Notes: generated from the sequence alone by a model not told the origin. A stretch of 64,000 bases of DNA from JAGKXC01 sp964554385 (GCA_964554385.1 CAZKOM010000001.1:1-64000), one strand, 5' to 3'; counted from the first letter of the stretch, positions 1-9,670 are shown. A program made the numbers and translations.

Positions 1-2
1 CG

Positions 3-1412
3 GTTGAACAGGATAGGAAATTGTTGGATCTTGAAAGAAAATTATTGGATCTTGAGAAACAAAAATCAGCCTGCGATGCTCGTGTTGCGGATTTGCAAAA
101 TCAGTTAAATACCGCCAATAATCAAGCTGCTATCAATAAGAAATGTTGTGATGATAAAACCAATGAGGTAAATGCAGAGAAATCTAAAAATGCAGCTTTG
201 TTAGCAGAAATTCAAACATTAAAAAATCAAGTAGCTGCATTAACTACTCAGAAGACAGCATTAGAAAATCAAATAAAAACACAAAAGCCTTGCGAAGATT
301 GTACACCGTTTAAAACGAGAATCAAAGCGCTTGAAAATGAATTAGCAACAGCAAAGGGTACGATTTCTATGTTGGAAGAACGATTGAAAAATCAAATTGC
401 AGGGGAGGACTGCACACCCTACAAAACCAAGGTGGCCCAATTAGAAAAAGATCTGGCAACGGCCAACGCAAAAATTACTGCAATGGCAGCAGAGAAAAAG
501 GCTTGTGAAGATAAATTAACATCAGCAAACAATACAATCACTTCGCTTAAATCTACCATCACTGCCTTGCAGAATGAAAAGAAAGCCTGTGAAGATAAGT
601 TGGCCGCTATTTCTGGAAAGTCAACTGGTGAAGATTGCACTCCTTATAAAAATAGAATAACCGAATTAGAAAAACAACTTGCCACTACAAAGTCGCAGTT
701 GGATGCGGAAATAGCTAAAACCAAGGCCCTTGAACAAAAGTTGTTGGGTTGTATTGATAAGGCAGCTTATGATAAAGCATTGGCCGATTTAGAGGCGTGT
801 AAGAAAAATGCTGCCGATCTGGAATCGCGTTTGAAGGCTTCCGAATCTGCAAAGAACGCAGCACAGACGGAATTGACTTCGGCAAAATCAAAAATTGCGG
901 AGTTAGAGGAAAAATTGAAGAACTGCGGATCAACGGTCAATTGTGACGAACTAAAAGCCCAGTTGGAACAACTGAAAATGGACTTAGAAAGTAAGCAAAA
1001 TGCCTACAATGCCCTAAAGGCCGAATACGATGATTGTTTGCAAACTTCAAAATCATTGCGTTCTCAGTTGAAAGAATGTCAAGATAAATTAAGTGCATCT
1101 TCAGGGTCTTCCTCTACCGAACTACAAGCAGCAAAAGATGAAATTGCGAAACTGAAGAATACTATCAGTCAATTAAACGGCGAAATTGCCGCACAGAAGA
1201 AGACTATTGATGAATTAAATGCTTTGTTAACAGAAAAAGAAAGTCAAAATGCTCAATTAACTCAACAGGTGATAGAAAAGAATCAACAGTTATCCAATTT
1301 ACAAAATCGTTTGAAGCAAATGGAAGCTCAATTAAATGATTGTAATGCTAAGTTGAAGAAATGTATAGAAGCGGCAGCGCCTCCAGCACCTGCTGAAGGA
1401 ACAGGAGGATAA
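3..1412 (+). CDS. Cysteine-rich coiled-coil protein, 5' truncated
   Basis: The reading frame is open from the left edge of the window, so the N-terminus lies outside it. Any start inside the window, such as the TTG at 21, is probably internal. The visible ~470 residues are almost entirely heptad-like coiled coil rich in Lys, Glu, Ala and Gln. A motif EDCTP[FY]K recurs at residues about 92, 129 and 204 counted from the TTG at 21, and ACEDKL recurs at about 161 and 189, so cysteines appear at intervals of roughly 30-40 residues. The C-terminus is a short Pro/Ala/Gly tail. No enzymatic motif is visible. I do not recognise the family. A structural, possibly periplasmic or surface filament role is inference from composition only. 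The gene is followed by a strong hairpin shared with the convergent TonB receptor gene. Confidence 0.75.
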   Translation, partial: VEQDRKLLDLERKLLDLEKQKSACDARVADLQNQLNTANNQAAINKKCCDDKTNEVNAEKSKNAALLAEIQTLKNQVAALTTQKTALENQIKTQKPCEDCTPFKTRIKALENELATAKGTISMLEERLKNQIAGEDCTPYKTKVAQLEKDLATANAKITAMAAEKKACEDKLTSANNTITSLKSTITALQNEKKACEDKLAAISGKSTGEDCTPYKNRITELEKQLATTKSQLDAEIAKTKALEQKLLGCIDKAAYDKALADLEACKKNAADLESRLKASESAKNAAQTELTSAKSKIAELEEKLKNCGSTVNCDELKAQLEQLKMDLESKQNAYNALKAEYDDCLQTSKSLRSQLKECQDKLSASSGSSSTELQAAKDEIAKLKNTISQLNGEIAAQKKTIDELNALLTEKESQNAQLTQQVIEKNQQLSNLQNRLKQMEAQLNDCNAKLKKCIEAAAPPAPAEGTGG

Positions 1413-1511
1413 TAAAAGAACCCGAGGGTAATTAGCCTCAACTACAACATTTATAGTGCACATTAGGTTACACCATACGTTGCATTATTTGTTTTCTACT
1501 AGATTAAAATT

Positions 1512-1543
1512 AACAAGGCTAATTCATGTGAATTAGCCTTGTT
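1512..1543. terminator. Bidirectional hairpin terminator
   Basis: There is a perfect 14-bp inverted repeat (1512-1525 and 1530-1543) with a 4-nt loop. It lies between two convergent genes, 100 nt after the plus-strand stop and directly next to the minus-strand stop at 1546. T-rich or A-rich flanks on both sides suit factor-independent termination in both directions. Confidence 0.85.
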
Positions 1544-1545
1544 TG

Positions 1546-4056
1546 TTAAAATCTTGCATGTAATCGTAAATTGAGTCTTCTACCGGTTAAATAGTCGGGA
1601 ACTCCGTATCGGTTATTATCTAAATCTTTAATCCAACTGTAACTGATAACATTATTTATATCAAGGACATTGAAAATATCTAAGCTAATCCAAGCTTCAC
1701 TCAATCGAGCTGATTTTACCCACGAATTTTTATCGGCCGAAAAGGTTTTCGATAATCCAAGATCTATTCTTCGGTAAGGGGTAATTACATTGGGTTTGGT
1801 TTGATATCGGAATATACCATCAAAATAATAGGGGATGGAGGTACCAATGACTAAACTTAGATTTACTCGAACACTTGGATTATTTTTCAATTGATCTTGA
1901 AATACCGCAGAAAAATTAACTCTACGGTCTGTAGGTCTGCGCAACCAGTTGGATTGAACTTCTTTACCTGCTAAATCCGTGTACGATATTTTCTCTTTGG
2001 TTTGCATTATTCCCAACGTAAACCAACTTTCTAACCCTTTGGTAAATTCTCCGTACAATCGCTGGTCCAGCCCCCATGCATATCCTTCTGATGAATTCAC
2101 TGCGTAATAGCGTACGCGAATATTATCGTATAAATAAGGAACTAAATCGGTTAAATATTTACCGTATGCCTCGCTAGTGTATTTGAATCGCTGACCGCGA
2201 ATCAATAAATTTCGTTCCATTCCCAGCAGAACATGCCAAGACTTTTGAGCTAATAATTGTTGATTTAATATTCCCGTAAAATTTCGTAATTCTCGGTAAA
2301 ATCCTGGTTGATGATACGCTCCGATAGCCAATTTATAGGTAATTGAAGGTTTTCGTAAAGAATCATGAGTTACCCTAGCATTATACTGCTTATTGGGCTC
2401 CATGGTGAAACTAATACGTGGCATCCAAAGCCATTGTTCATTTACAGACCAATATTGATTTCTTACGCCCGCATGAAGCATTAACTGTTTTTTGCGATTA
2501 AGCAAATGACTAAATGTAATAAAGGATTTAGTCCGATAGGATTGTAATTGATTTTTTGCAAATACATTATCATCCAAAATGATACTGTCTGTTAAATAAC
2601 CAAGCAATGGAACATTGTAATCTGCACTATCGTTGTAATACCATTCTTCCATTCTGTCCAATAAACTTTCTGCATGAACCCGTATTCCAAACTTTACTTG
2701 TTCCAAAATGGGGGCATTTTCTTTTTTTCCTAAAACCACGTGATCCCATTTTCCAATGAATGCTGCCTGACTTACTGAGGAAGTCAATCGATTTCGTCCA
2801 TGATCTAAATAGTATCCATAACCTAAGGTACGCAACGGCTTTCCAAAATCTTTACTACCCAAATCACGATCTAATTCACTCAAGAAATAGGCTCCCTGAA
2901 CATCGAAAAATTCTTGTTCTTGAATACCCGTATGAGCTAAAATTAATTTATATTCTTTCTTTCTGCTTGGTTTGAATACTAAGGTTCCACTTCCCATACC
3001 GTAACGGTATATTAATGATTCCTGGCCAGCCATACCTACGTTTAATTGTAAGGCCGATTGAATCGTGCCAAATGTAGTCGTTCTGCTTACTGGGTTTAAG
3101 GTATAATTGTTGGTAGCTAAATTACCTAATAGTTGTAACTGCCATTTTTTACTCAATGTTATATTGTAAAAAGCTTGCGCATCCCAAAAGTTCATGGAAT
3201 AATCCCCAGCAGTATTAAGCGATTGGGTTAATAAACTGTTGCTGTACTGTCGAATTCCTATTCCTCCGTTCCTTTTCTTACCACCATCTAAAAAAGCATA
3301 ACTATTGGTCATTGTACCTAAATTGGCAATTACACTAACGGAATCCGGTTTCTCGTATTGAACATCTAAAACAGAACTCATTTTATCGCCATATTCCGCT
3401 CCAAATCCCCCGGCACTAAAATTAACGCTTCCAACCAAATCGGGATTGATGAAACTTAATCCCTCTTGCTGTCCGCTACTAATAAGTTGCGGTCTAAGAA
3501 TTTCTATATCGTTCACATAAATTAAGTTTTCGTCATAATTACCACCGCGTACACTGTAATTGCTCGACATTTCGTTGCCAGCGCTCACCCCAATTTGCAT
3601 TTTAATGAGTGATTCAATCCCAGCCATAGGAGTGGGGTTCAGTTGCAGGCGTTGTGTTCGAATATCTTCCATAAACCCGTTGCTGCGTTTTGAGGTAATT
3701 ACAATACCATCCATTCGCTGATAAGGTTGATCGGAGTTCCCCGAATTGTTATCGGCATTGTAGGAAAGAGTATCTGGATTGAGATGAGTTCTCCAACGGT
3801 GTATTAATACGCGTTTACTGTTATAAAATCCAATTACCCAGGTGCCTTCTTCAATATCTTGATTGCTTCGAAAAATACCATTTTTATCTGATATCCCTAG
3901 TAACTGCTCATTGTCTAAACGGATTTCTACCCCCGCTGCCGGTAATCCCGATGTAACTATAACAATTCCTTGCCTCGTATTTTGTGCAAAGGAAATTAGC
4001 GGAATACCCGATAAAATAAATAGTACGACGAATATTCTTTTGCGGGCAAAAGTCAC
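1546..4056 (-). CDS. TonB-dependent outer-membrane receptor
   Basis: This is an 836-residue outer-membrane beta-barrel receptor. It has a signal peptide (about 1-24, ending FAQ) and a small N-terminal carboxypeptidase-regulatory-like beta domain (about 28-95). A TonB plug domain follows, with SVRGGNYDENLIYVND at 168-183 and GGFGAEYGDKMSSVLD at 216-231, then a long aromatic-rich barrel ending in Phe, as outer-membrane barrels do. The start codon is GTG; no ATG lies between it and the upstream in-frame stop. It is the last gene of a minus-strand run, 37 nt after rpe. No SusD partner is adjacent, so it is unlikely to be a classical SusCD glycan importer. The substrate cannot be told from sequence; siderophore, vitamin, peptide or oligosaccharide are all possible. 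Confidence 0.9.
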   Translation of the reverse strand: MTFARKRIFVVLFILSGIPLISFAQNTRQGIVIVTSGLPAAGVEIRLDNEQLLGISDKNGIFRSNQDIEEGTWVIGFYNSKRVLIHRWRTHLNPDTLSYNADNNSGNSDQPYQRMDGIVITSKRSNGFMEDIRTQRLQLNPTPMAGIESLIKMQIGVSAGNEMSSNYSVRGGNYDENLIYVNDIEILRPQLISSGQQEGLSFINPDLVGSVNFSAGGFGAEYGDKMSSVLDVQYEKPDSVSVIANLGTMTNSYAFLDGGKKRNGGIGIRQYSNSLLTQSLNTAGDYSMNFWDAQAFYNITLSKKWQLQLLGNLATNNYTLNPVSRTTTFGTIQSALQLNVGMAGQESLIYRYGMGSGTLVFKPSRKKEYKLILAHTGIQEQEFFDVQGAYFLSELDRDLGSKDFGKPLRTLGYGYYLDHGRNRLTSSVSQAAFIGKWDHVVLGKKENAPILEQVKFGIRVHAESLLDRMEEWYYNDSADYNVPLLGYLTDSIILDDNVFAKNQLQSYRTKSFITFSHLLNRKKQLMLHAGVRNQYWSVNEQWLWMPRISFTMEPNKQYNARVTHDSLRKPSITYKLAIGAYHQPGFYRELRNFTGILNQQLLAQKSWHVLLGMERNLLIRGQRFKYTSEAYGKYLTDLVPYLYDNIRVRYYAVNSSEGYAWGLDQRLYGEFTKGLESWFTLGIMQTKEKISYTDLAGKEVQSNWLRRPTDRRVNFSAVFQDQLKNNPSVRVNLSLVIGTSIPYYFDGIFRYQTKPNVITPYRRIDLGLSKTFSADKNSWVKSARLSEAWISLDIFNVLDINNVISYSWIKDLDNNRYGVPDYLTGRRLNLRLHARF

Positions 4057-4093
4057 AGGTAAGAAACGATTTTTATGTTTTTTTATTGTTTAC

Positions 4094-4750
4094 TTACGCC
4101 GTAATAGCCTTTAATTCAGCAATCGTTTGAGTGGGATTGGCGGCACCAAACACAGTATTGCCTGCAACAAGTACATCTGCACCGGCTTCTGTAAGTGCTT
4201 TGGCATTTTGCAAGGTAACACCGCCATCAATTTCTATCAAAGTACTGCTTCCACAGTCTATAATCATTGATTTTAATTCGCGCACTTTGGCATACGTATT
4301 TTCAATAAACGATTGTCCCCCAAAACCAGGATTAACACTCATCAAGCAGACCAAATCGCATAAAGGCAAAATATCTTTTAGCAAGGATACCGGTGTATGC
4401 GGATTTAATGCAACACCTGCTTGCATTCCATGATTTTTAATATTGTTTAACGAACGATGTAAGTGGGTACAGGCTTCATAATGTACTGTTAATATTCTTG
4501 CACCGGCTTCGGCAAAAGCAGCCGTGTAACGATCCGGATCAACTATCATTAAATGCACGTCTAACGTTTTCTTTGCCATCGCCTTCAATGGTTTCATTAC
4601 TGGGAAGCCAAAAGAAATATTAGGTACAAAAACTCCGTCCATAACATCCACATGAAACCAATCGGCTTGTGAATCGTTAATCATTTGAATTTCTTCGTAT
4701 AACTTGCCGAAATCGGCTGATAAAATGGAAGGGGCAATACGTGCGGACAT
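4094..4750 (-). CDS. rpe: Ribulose-phosphate 3-epimerase
   Basis: This enzyme interconverts D-ribulose 5-phosphate and D-xylulose 5-phosphate in the pentose phosphate pathway. The 218 residues match the normal length of this TIM-barrel family. Metal-binding and catalytic residues are visible: H33 and D35 in HVDVMDG, H66 in DVHLMI, D175 in IEIDGG. The phosphate-binding loops MSVNPGFGGQ (137-146) and VAGNTVF (195-201) are also present. It follows folP by 36 nt, but an exact -7 box ends only 4 nt before the ATG, so it probably also has its own leaderless transcript. Confidence 0.97.
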   Translation of the reverse strand: MSARIAPSILSADFGKLYEEIQMINDSQADWFHVDVMDGVFVPNISFGFPVMKPLKAMAKKTLDVHLMIVDPDRYTAAFAEAGARILTVHYEACTHLHRSLNNIKNHGMQAGVALNPHTPVSLLKDILPLCDLVCLMSVNPGFGGQSFIENTYAKVRELKSMIIDCGSSTLIEIDGGVTLQNAKALTEAGADVLVAGNTVFGAANPTQTIAELKAITA

Positions 4751-4754
4751 GCCA

Positions 4755-4762
4755 CAAAGTTA
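4755..4762 (-). promoter_or_regulatory. -7 promoter box of rpe (TAACTTTG)
   Basis: An exact match to the Bacteroidota -7 element TAnnTTTG on the minus strand, with 4 nt between the box and the rpe ATG. With this spacing transcription should start at or next to the ATG. No convincing -33 element was assigned. Confidence 0.6.
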
Positions 4763-4786
4763 ATAGTTAAAACTAAACTATTACGA

Positions 4787-5623
4787 CTAAACTTCCCGCA
4801 ACTTGTTATATAATTTTATGGTTTCAACGGCCTCTTTCACATCGTGGGTTCTCAGTAAATTAGCTCCGTTTTGTAAGGCTACCAAATGAAGTACACTGCT
4901 GCCATTTAAAGCACCTTCAGGAGTGGTTTCCAGTAATTTATAAATCATGCTTTTTCGCGATAACCCAACTAAAATCGGAACATCAAGGCCATGCAATCGT
5001 TTCATTCGATTCAGCAATTGATAGTTTTGGTCCAACGTCTTCCCAAACCCAAACCCAGGATCGAGAATTATTTGTTTTATACCGAATTTACGAATGTGTC
5101 GAGTTTTCTGCAAGAAATAAGTAAACAATGCTTCTTGAATAGGCTCATTGTAAACCGGATTTTCTTGCATTGTTTGAGGTGTGCCTTGCTTGTGCATGGC
5201 AATGTAAATCCACCCTCCGCGTGATACCTCATTCAACATATCCTTGTCATCTTCACCCGCTGAAATATCATTTACAATGTCAAAACGTAATTTGGAACAA
5301 CCTGAAATTACCGATGCTCGGTAGGTATCAATAGAAATCCAGGTTGCAGGAAAAGCCGTTCGAATTGCTTCAACAGCGGGGTAAACTCTATCTAGTTCTT
5401 CTTGTGCGGAAACAGGGATGGAGCCTGGCCGAGTACTTTGACCTCCAATATCCAATAAAGCAGCGCCATCATTTAACATTTGCCCAGCTTTATCCACCAA
5501 GGCTTGAATGCTATCAATTCTGCTACCGGAGAAAAAAGAATCCGGCGTAACATTCAAAATCCCCATCACCTGTGGTGAATGAAGGCTGAGAATTTTATCG
5601 CTGGATTCTAGAGAGTAATGCAA
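4787..5623 (-). CDS. folP: Dihydropteroate synthase
   Basis: The enzyme joins p-aminobenzoate to 6-hydroxymethyl-7,8-dihydropterin diphosphate to give dihydropteroate, the sulfonamide-sensitive step of folate synthesis. The 278 residues show the family loops: GILNVTPDSF (21-30), DIGGQSTRPGS (58-68), SIDTYRASV, NDISAG, DPGFGFGKT and GLSRKS. The start is a TTG 5 nt downstream of the fumC stop. No ATG or GTG lies between the upstream in-frame stop and this TTG, and the next ATG (residue 20) would cut into the first strand of the barrel. Co-transcription with fumC is likely. Confidence 0.95.
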   Translation of the reverse strand: MHYSLESSDKILSLHSPQVMGILNVTPDSFFSGSRIDSIQALVDKAGQMLNDGAALLDIGGQSTRPGSIPVSAQEELDRVYPAVEAIRTAFPATWISIDTYRASVISGCSKLRFDIVNDISAGEDDKDMLNEVSRGGWIYIAMHKQGTPQTMQENPVYNEPIQEALFTYFLQKTRHIRKFGIKQIILDPGFGFGKTLDQNYQLLNRMKRLHGLDVPILVGLSRKSMIYKLLETTPEGALNGSSVLHLVALQNGANLLRTHDVKEAVETIKLYNKLREV

Positions 5624-5628
5624 ATTGA

Positions 5629-7041
5629 TTATTTAATGGATTCGTCAGGATTTCCAACCATTTTTTCGGGTCTAACCCATTCGTTGAATTGCTCATCGGT
5701 TAATAAACCTAACGCAATTGCAGCTTCCTTCAACGTTGCATTCTCTTGATGTGCCTTTTTAGCAATTTTTGCCGCATTTTCATAGCCAATATGGGTATTT
5801 AAAGCAGTTACCAACATTAAGCTTTGATCCACCAATTTTTGGATATTTTCTCTATTGGGTTCAATGCCGATAGCACAGTTTTCGTTGAAACTCAAACACG
5901 CTTGGCCTAATAGGCGAGCGCTTTGAAGCATATTTGATGCTATTACTGGTTTGTAAACATTTAATTCAAAATGACCCTGTGAAGCAGCAAACGATATGGC
6001 CACATCATTGCCTAAAATTTGAGCGCAAACCATAGTTAACGCTTCGGGTTGGGTAGGGTTAACTTTACCTGGCATGATAGAACTTCCAGGTTCATTTTCA
6101 GGAATGAAAATTTCTCCAATTCCCGAACGCGGACCAGAACTTAGCATTCTGATATCGTTGGCAATTTTGAAACAACTCATCGCTGCACGTTTGATTGCAC
6201 CATGCAATTCAACCATCGCATCGTGTGCCGCCAATGCTTCAAATTTATTTGGAGCAGTAACAAAGGGCAATTCACTTTCCTTAGCAATGTATTTAGCAAC
6301 TAACTCAGAATATCCTTTGGGAGTATTTAAGCCCGTTCCAACTGCCGTGCCTCCTAAAGCTAGTTCTGCGGCCATCGGTAATGCACGATTTATTGCTGCG
6401 ATTCCATTTTCGAGTTGTTGAACATATCCGCTGAATTCCTGACCTAAAGTTAAAGGAGTGGCATCCATAAAATGGGTTCTACCTATTTTTACGATATCCT
6501 TGTATTCTCGAGCCTTGTGCTTTAATGTGGTTTTCAACGCTTGTAATCCGGGCAAAGTATAATCTATTACCTGCTTGAAAACAGCAATGCTCATAGCGGT
6601 AGGGAAGGTGTCGTTTGAACTCTGACTCTTATTTACATCATCATTTGGATGTAAAACCTTATCCTCATCCGTTAATAATCCACCATTTAATACATGCGCA
6701 CGATTAGCAACAACCTCGTTAACATTCATGTTGCTTTGAGTGCCACTACCTGTTTGCCAAATAACCAAAGGAAATTCTTTGTCTAATTTACCTGCAATGA
6801 TCTCATCACATACCCTACAAATTAGGTCACATTTTTCAGCCGATAATACTCCCAAATCACGGTTGGCTAGGGCAGCACTCTTTTTAAGAATTCCAAAAGC
6901 TCGGATAATCTCAACGGGCATTGAACCTTCGGGTCCAATTCGGAAATTATTTCTGCTTCTTTCGGTTTGCGCACCCCAGTAGGCATCAATGGGTACATTT
7001 ACATCACCCATGGTATCGTGTTCAACGCGGAATTTTGTCAT
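5629..7041 (-). CDS. fumC: Class II fumarate hydratase
   Basis: This is the iron-independent fumarase that interconverts fumarate and L-malate in the TCA cycle. The 470 residues match the family length. Signature segments are QTGSGTQSNMN (96-106), SQSSNDTFPTA (139-149), RTHFMDATP (188-196), GGTAVGTGLN (230-239) and the catalytic lyase loop GSSIMPGKVNP (319-329). The last distinguishes it from argininosuccinate lyase and, with the TGSGT segment, from aspartase. It is preceded by an exact TATCTTTG box 8 nt before the ATG and followed closely by folP. Confidence 0.96.
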   Translation of the reverse strand: MTKFRVEHDTMGDVNVPIDAYWGAQTERSRNNFRIGPEGSMPVEIIRAFGILKKSAALANRDLGVLSAEKCDLICRVCDEIIAGKLDKEFPLVIWQTGSGTQSNMNVNEVVANRAHVLNGGLLTDEDKVLHPNDDVNKSQSSNDTFPTAMSIAVFKQVIDYTLPGLQALKTTLKHKAREYKDIVKIGRTHFMDATPLTLGQEFSGYVQQLENGIAAINRALPMAAELALGGTAVGTGLNTPKGYSELVAKYIAKESELPFVTAPNKFEALAAHDAMVELHGAIKRAAMSCFKIANDIRMLSSGPRSGIGEIFIPENEPGSSIMPGKVNPTQPEALTMVCAQILGNDVAISFAASQGHFELNVYKPVIASNMLQSARLLGQACLSFNENCAIGIEPNRENIQKLVDQSLMLVTALNTHIGYENAAKIAKKAHQENATLKEAAIALGLLTDEQFNEWVRPEKMVGNPDESIK

Positions 7042-7049
7042 AAGTGTTG

Positions 7050-7057
7050 CAAAGATA
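7050..7057 (-). promoter_or_regulatory. -7 promoter box of fumC (TATCTTTG)
   Basis: An exact TAnnTTTG match on the minus strand with 8 nt between it and the fumC ATG. It predicts a 5' leader of a few bases at most. Confidence 0.6.
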
Positions 7058-7150
7058 ATCCAGCCCGTTCTATTGAATAAATGACAAAGATTATTATTGC
7101 ATAAAGCGTTAATGATTCTAATTCGTTTGTAACCATAAATGTTAAACCAA

Positions 7151-9670
7151 TTAATGATGTTGTTGATTCCCCTGGTTATTACCTGCCGGCATTACCAAGA
7201 TTTTTGTAGTGTAAACTTTTTCGCTGTTACCAAATTTACACCGCAATACATAAATTCCCGCCGTTAAACCATCTACGCTGATGTAGGTGCTTTTTTGGCC
7301 GATTTTTTCGAATAATTTTACAACTCTACCATCCAATGTAGTTATCTCTGCCGCATCAATTTCCAGATTACTTTGAATCGATAAATCGCTAATTGCAGGA
7401 TTAGGATATGCCTGAATTTGGATGTCTTGATCACCAAACAATTCAATTCGTGGCTGCATTTGCGAAGGGGTTTGGGGATCACAACCATCATATTGACTGT
7501 ATTTGGCGATTAATTCTACCATCAAATCATTTAAATACTGTTTGTTTTCCTTAACACCCGTGGGCTTTAAATGACTACCCCCAATCCCTGAATGATCGGT
7601 GATGTATAAATAATCTCCGTATGTGGCTGTGGCCATGTATTTGAACAGGAATTCGGAATTTTTATCGATTCCACTGGCTGCAATGGGAATGATTTTTATT
7701 CCCAACCGTGCTGCTTTTTCTATGGTCTCTCTTAATCGCAATGCAGCATAATCATGGGCAGGAGCGTCCAATACTAAGAAAAGTATTCTTGTAATAGCCT
7801 GAGGACTCCATTGTAAGCCATTCACCGCTACCGCCAATGCAGAATCCACGGCTTCAGGGAAATCCCCACCACCTCCAACAGATTGCTCGTTTACATACGC
7901 AATTACATCATCCACTCGATCCGTAAATGGCGTATATTTCGTAACATAGGCATCCCCCAAATCGCGATAAAATACCGATGAAAATCGAAATTTAGCACAA
8001 GGACTTGCACCTTGGGCACGCATCATTACGTCCATCATTTCTGATTTTAAATAATGTAATTCGTCCCCCATAGAACCCGTGGCATCTACTACCAAACAAA
8101 CATCAACGATCCGATTAATCTGAGTTTCAAATTGGTTGATTTGTAACTCCTCTGCAGCGTAATTAGGGGTTAATTTCCAGTTCTTTCGTTCGTAGACTTT
8201 TTCATTGTATATCACAACTAATTTCCCAGATACTAAATTTAATTTTGCTCCTTTTTCTGAAAGTTTCCCTTTGTCAGCTTCGATTGTAGAAGTTGTAACT
8301 ACTGGGGATTTGGCTGTAATTGAAGTTTCTGGTTTACCAACGGCCCCTGCAACTCCCCGATAAGTACTTCCGTTACTTTCTAACGGACCTCGAAAATTCA
8401 AATACAGAACTGCAAGTCCTCGATTATCTGTTTTACAAATCCATAATCGCTTATTTTCTTGATTATACAACTCCACAGTGGCATCCACCAAAGGTTTGCC
8501 ATTTTTATCGGATAACTTTATTAACTGTCGATCAAATTGCATCCCCCATCGTTGAGCAATTCCAGCAAGGGTAGGGTCTTGATGTGTTTTTTGAAATGCA
8601 TCCCAGTGGTCTACATCATTCCATATTCCAGCGGTAATTTGTCCTGGCGCTATGTTACTACTTGGGCCTGAACTACCAGTCTTGATATCAGAAATACTCT
8701 TTGAAGTCTTTATTTCATCCCTCATTAACGGCACACCAGAAGAACTAGATAATTCTTTTATTCGGGTAGGTTCTGTCTTGGAAGATTCAATAGGTTCTAC
8801 ACTTGGAATGGTCATTTCATCGTCAGTTACTACCGAAGTTGAACTTTCCCTATCCTCTGAATATCCCCTAACTACATCAGGACGAACCCCCGAAAGACGA
8901 GTAGAAATTCCAGAAGGACTTTTTGAAAGCGCTACTTTCCTGTAATCAACCCCGTCAGATATAGTTACTTTATTGCGAAACTTTTCCCGATATGCTAACT
9001 CAGAACCAAAGTAAAACGGAGCGATATACTTTCGATTTTCATCAGACAGTACCAATCCGTTTTCAATCTTATTGCTGTAATATCCCTTTAATACAGGATG
9101 GTATGGAATCATCGCCGAACAATGGGATAAGCCAGCGTCCACTACTAATATTGCAAATCGATCCCAGCTGTCTTTTTTAGCCGTTTTTGATAACCGTAAA
9201 AATGAGTCGATGGCCCTTGCTTCATATTTTTCTCTAACTATTCGCGCTTCTCGTGCAATTTTTTGATGATGCTCGGCAACGGCTAATTCAATGCTCGATT
9301 TAGGTAGATGGAATTGACCTACCCATTCAATACTGCAAACGGTTTTTCGCTTGTCTGATACGGGAAAAGCGGGTCGAGATATTGGTTGATTGAAGGATTG
9401 CCATCGATATACAGGAATCAGCTTTCCATCTTTTTCTTTTACAGCTAACTGTACGTTTCCTTTTATATTATCGGTGAAAAACGATTCGTTGTTGTAAGCC
9501 ATGGAATCTACAATTTCCCCAGTAGAATCTACAGCATAAATAAACGGCCATTTTTCTTCTTTATTAGAATGTGCGCTTCTATTCACACTTAAATTACTGG
9601 CTAAGGTAATTCCTGTAATTCCAGCGAGCGCTAACAGGAATGTCTTCCTCGATTTTGTTGCAATCTTCAT
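7151..9670 (-). CDS. Von Willebrand factor A protein with T9SS sorting domain
   Basis: This is an 839-residue exported protein. I chose the ATG at 9670, not the TTG at 9697, because it begins directly with a basic, hydrophobic signal sequence. The first ~350 residues show no domain I recognise and are rich in Ser/Thr/Lys in the middle. A von Willebrand factor A domain (about 520-700) carries the metal-site motif DATGSMG. A C-terminal domain (about 750-825) has the YPNP...DLSIQ, LDGRVV and LTAGIYVLR pattern of type A T9SS sorting domains. The chain ends with a short Gly/Asn/Gln/His tail including two terminal His. It is likely surface-attached or secreted and may mediate binding. It is divergent from maeB. 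Confidence 0.85.
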   Translation of the reverse strand: MKIATKSRKTFLLALAGITGITLASNLSVNRSAHSNKEEKWPFIYAVDSTGEIVDSMAYNNESFFTDNIKGNVQLAVKEKDGKLIPVYRWQSFNQPISRPAFPVSDKRKTVCSIEWVGQFHLPKSSIELAVAEHHQKIAREARIVREKYEARAIDSFLRLSKTAKKDSWDRFAILVVDAGLSHCSAMIPYHPVLKGYYSNKIENGLVLSDENRKYIAPFYFGSELAYREKFRNKVTISDGVDYRKVALSKSPSGISTRLSGVRPDVVRGYSEDRESSTSVVTDDEMTIPSVEPIESSKTEPTRIKELSSSSGVPLMRDEIKTSKSISDIKTGSSGPSSNIAPGQITAGIWNDVDHWDAFQKTHQDPTLAGIAQRWGMQFDRQLIKLSDKNGKPLVDATVELYNQENKRLWICKTDNRGLAVLYLNFRGPLESNGSTYRGVAGAVGKPETSITAKSPVVTTSTIEADKGKLSEKGAKLNLVSGKLVVIYNEKVYERKNWKLTPNYAAEELQINQFETQINRIVDVCLVVDATGSMGDELHYLKSEMMDVMMRAQGASPCAKFRFSSVFYRDLGDAYVTKYTPFTDRVDDVIAYVNEQSVGGGGDFPEAVDSALAVAVNGLQWSPQAITRILFLVLDAPAHDYAALRLRETIEKAARLGIKIIPIAASGIDKNSEFLFKYMATATYGDYLYITDHSGIGGSHLKPTGVKENKQYLNDLMVELIAKYSQYDGCDPQTPSQMQPRIELFGDQDIQIQAYPNPAISDLSIQSNLEIDAAEITTLDGRVVKLFEKIGQKSTYISVDGLTAGIYVLRCKFGNSEKVYTTKILVMPAGNNQGNQQHH

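Noticed and set aside
4762..4782. AATAGTT/AACTATT dyad between folP and rpe as a terminator
   Set aside because: The 7-bp AT-only stem has no T-tract on the minus strand, and the rpe promoter box overlaps it by one base.
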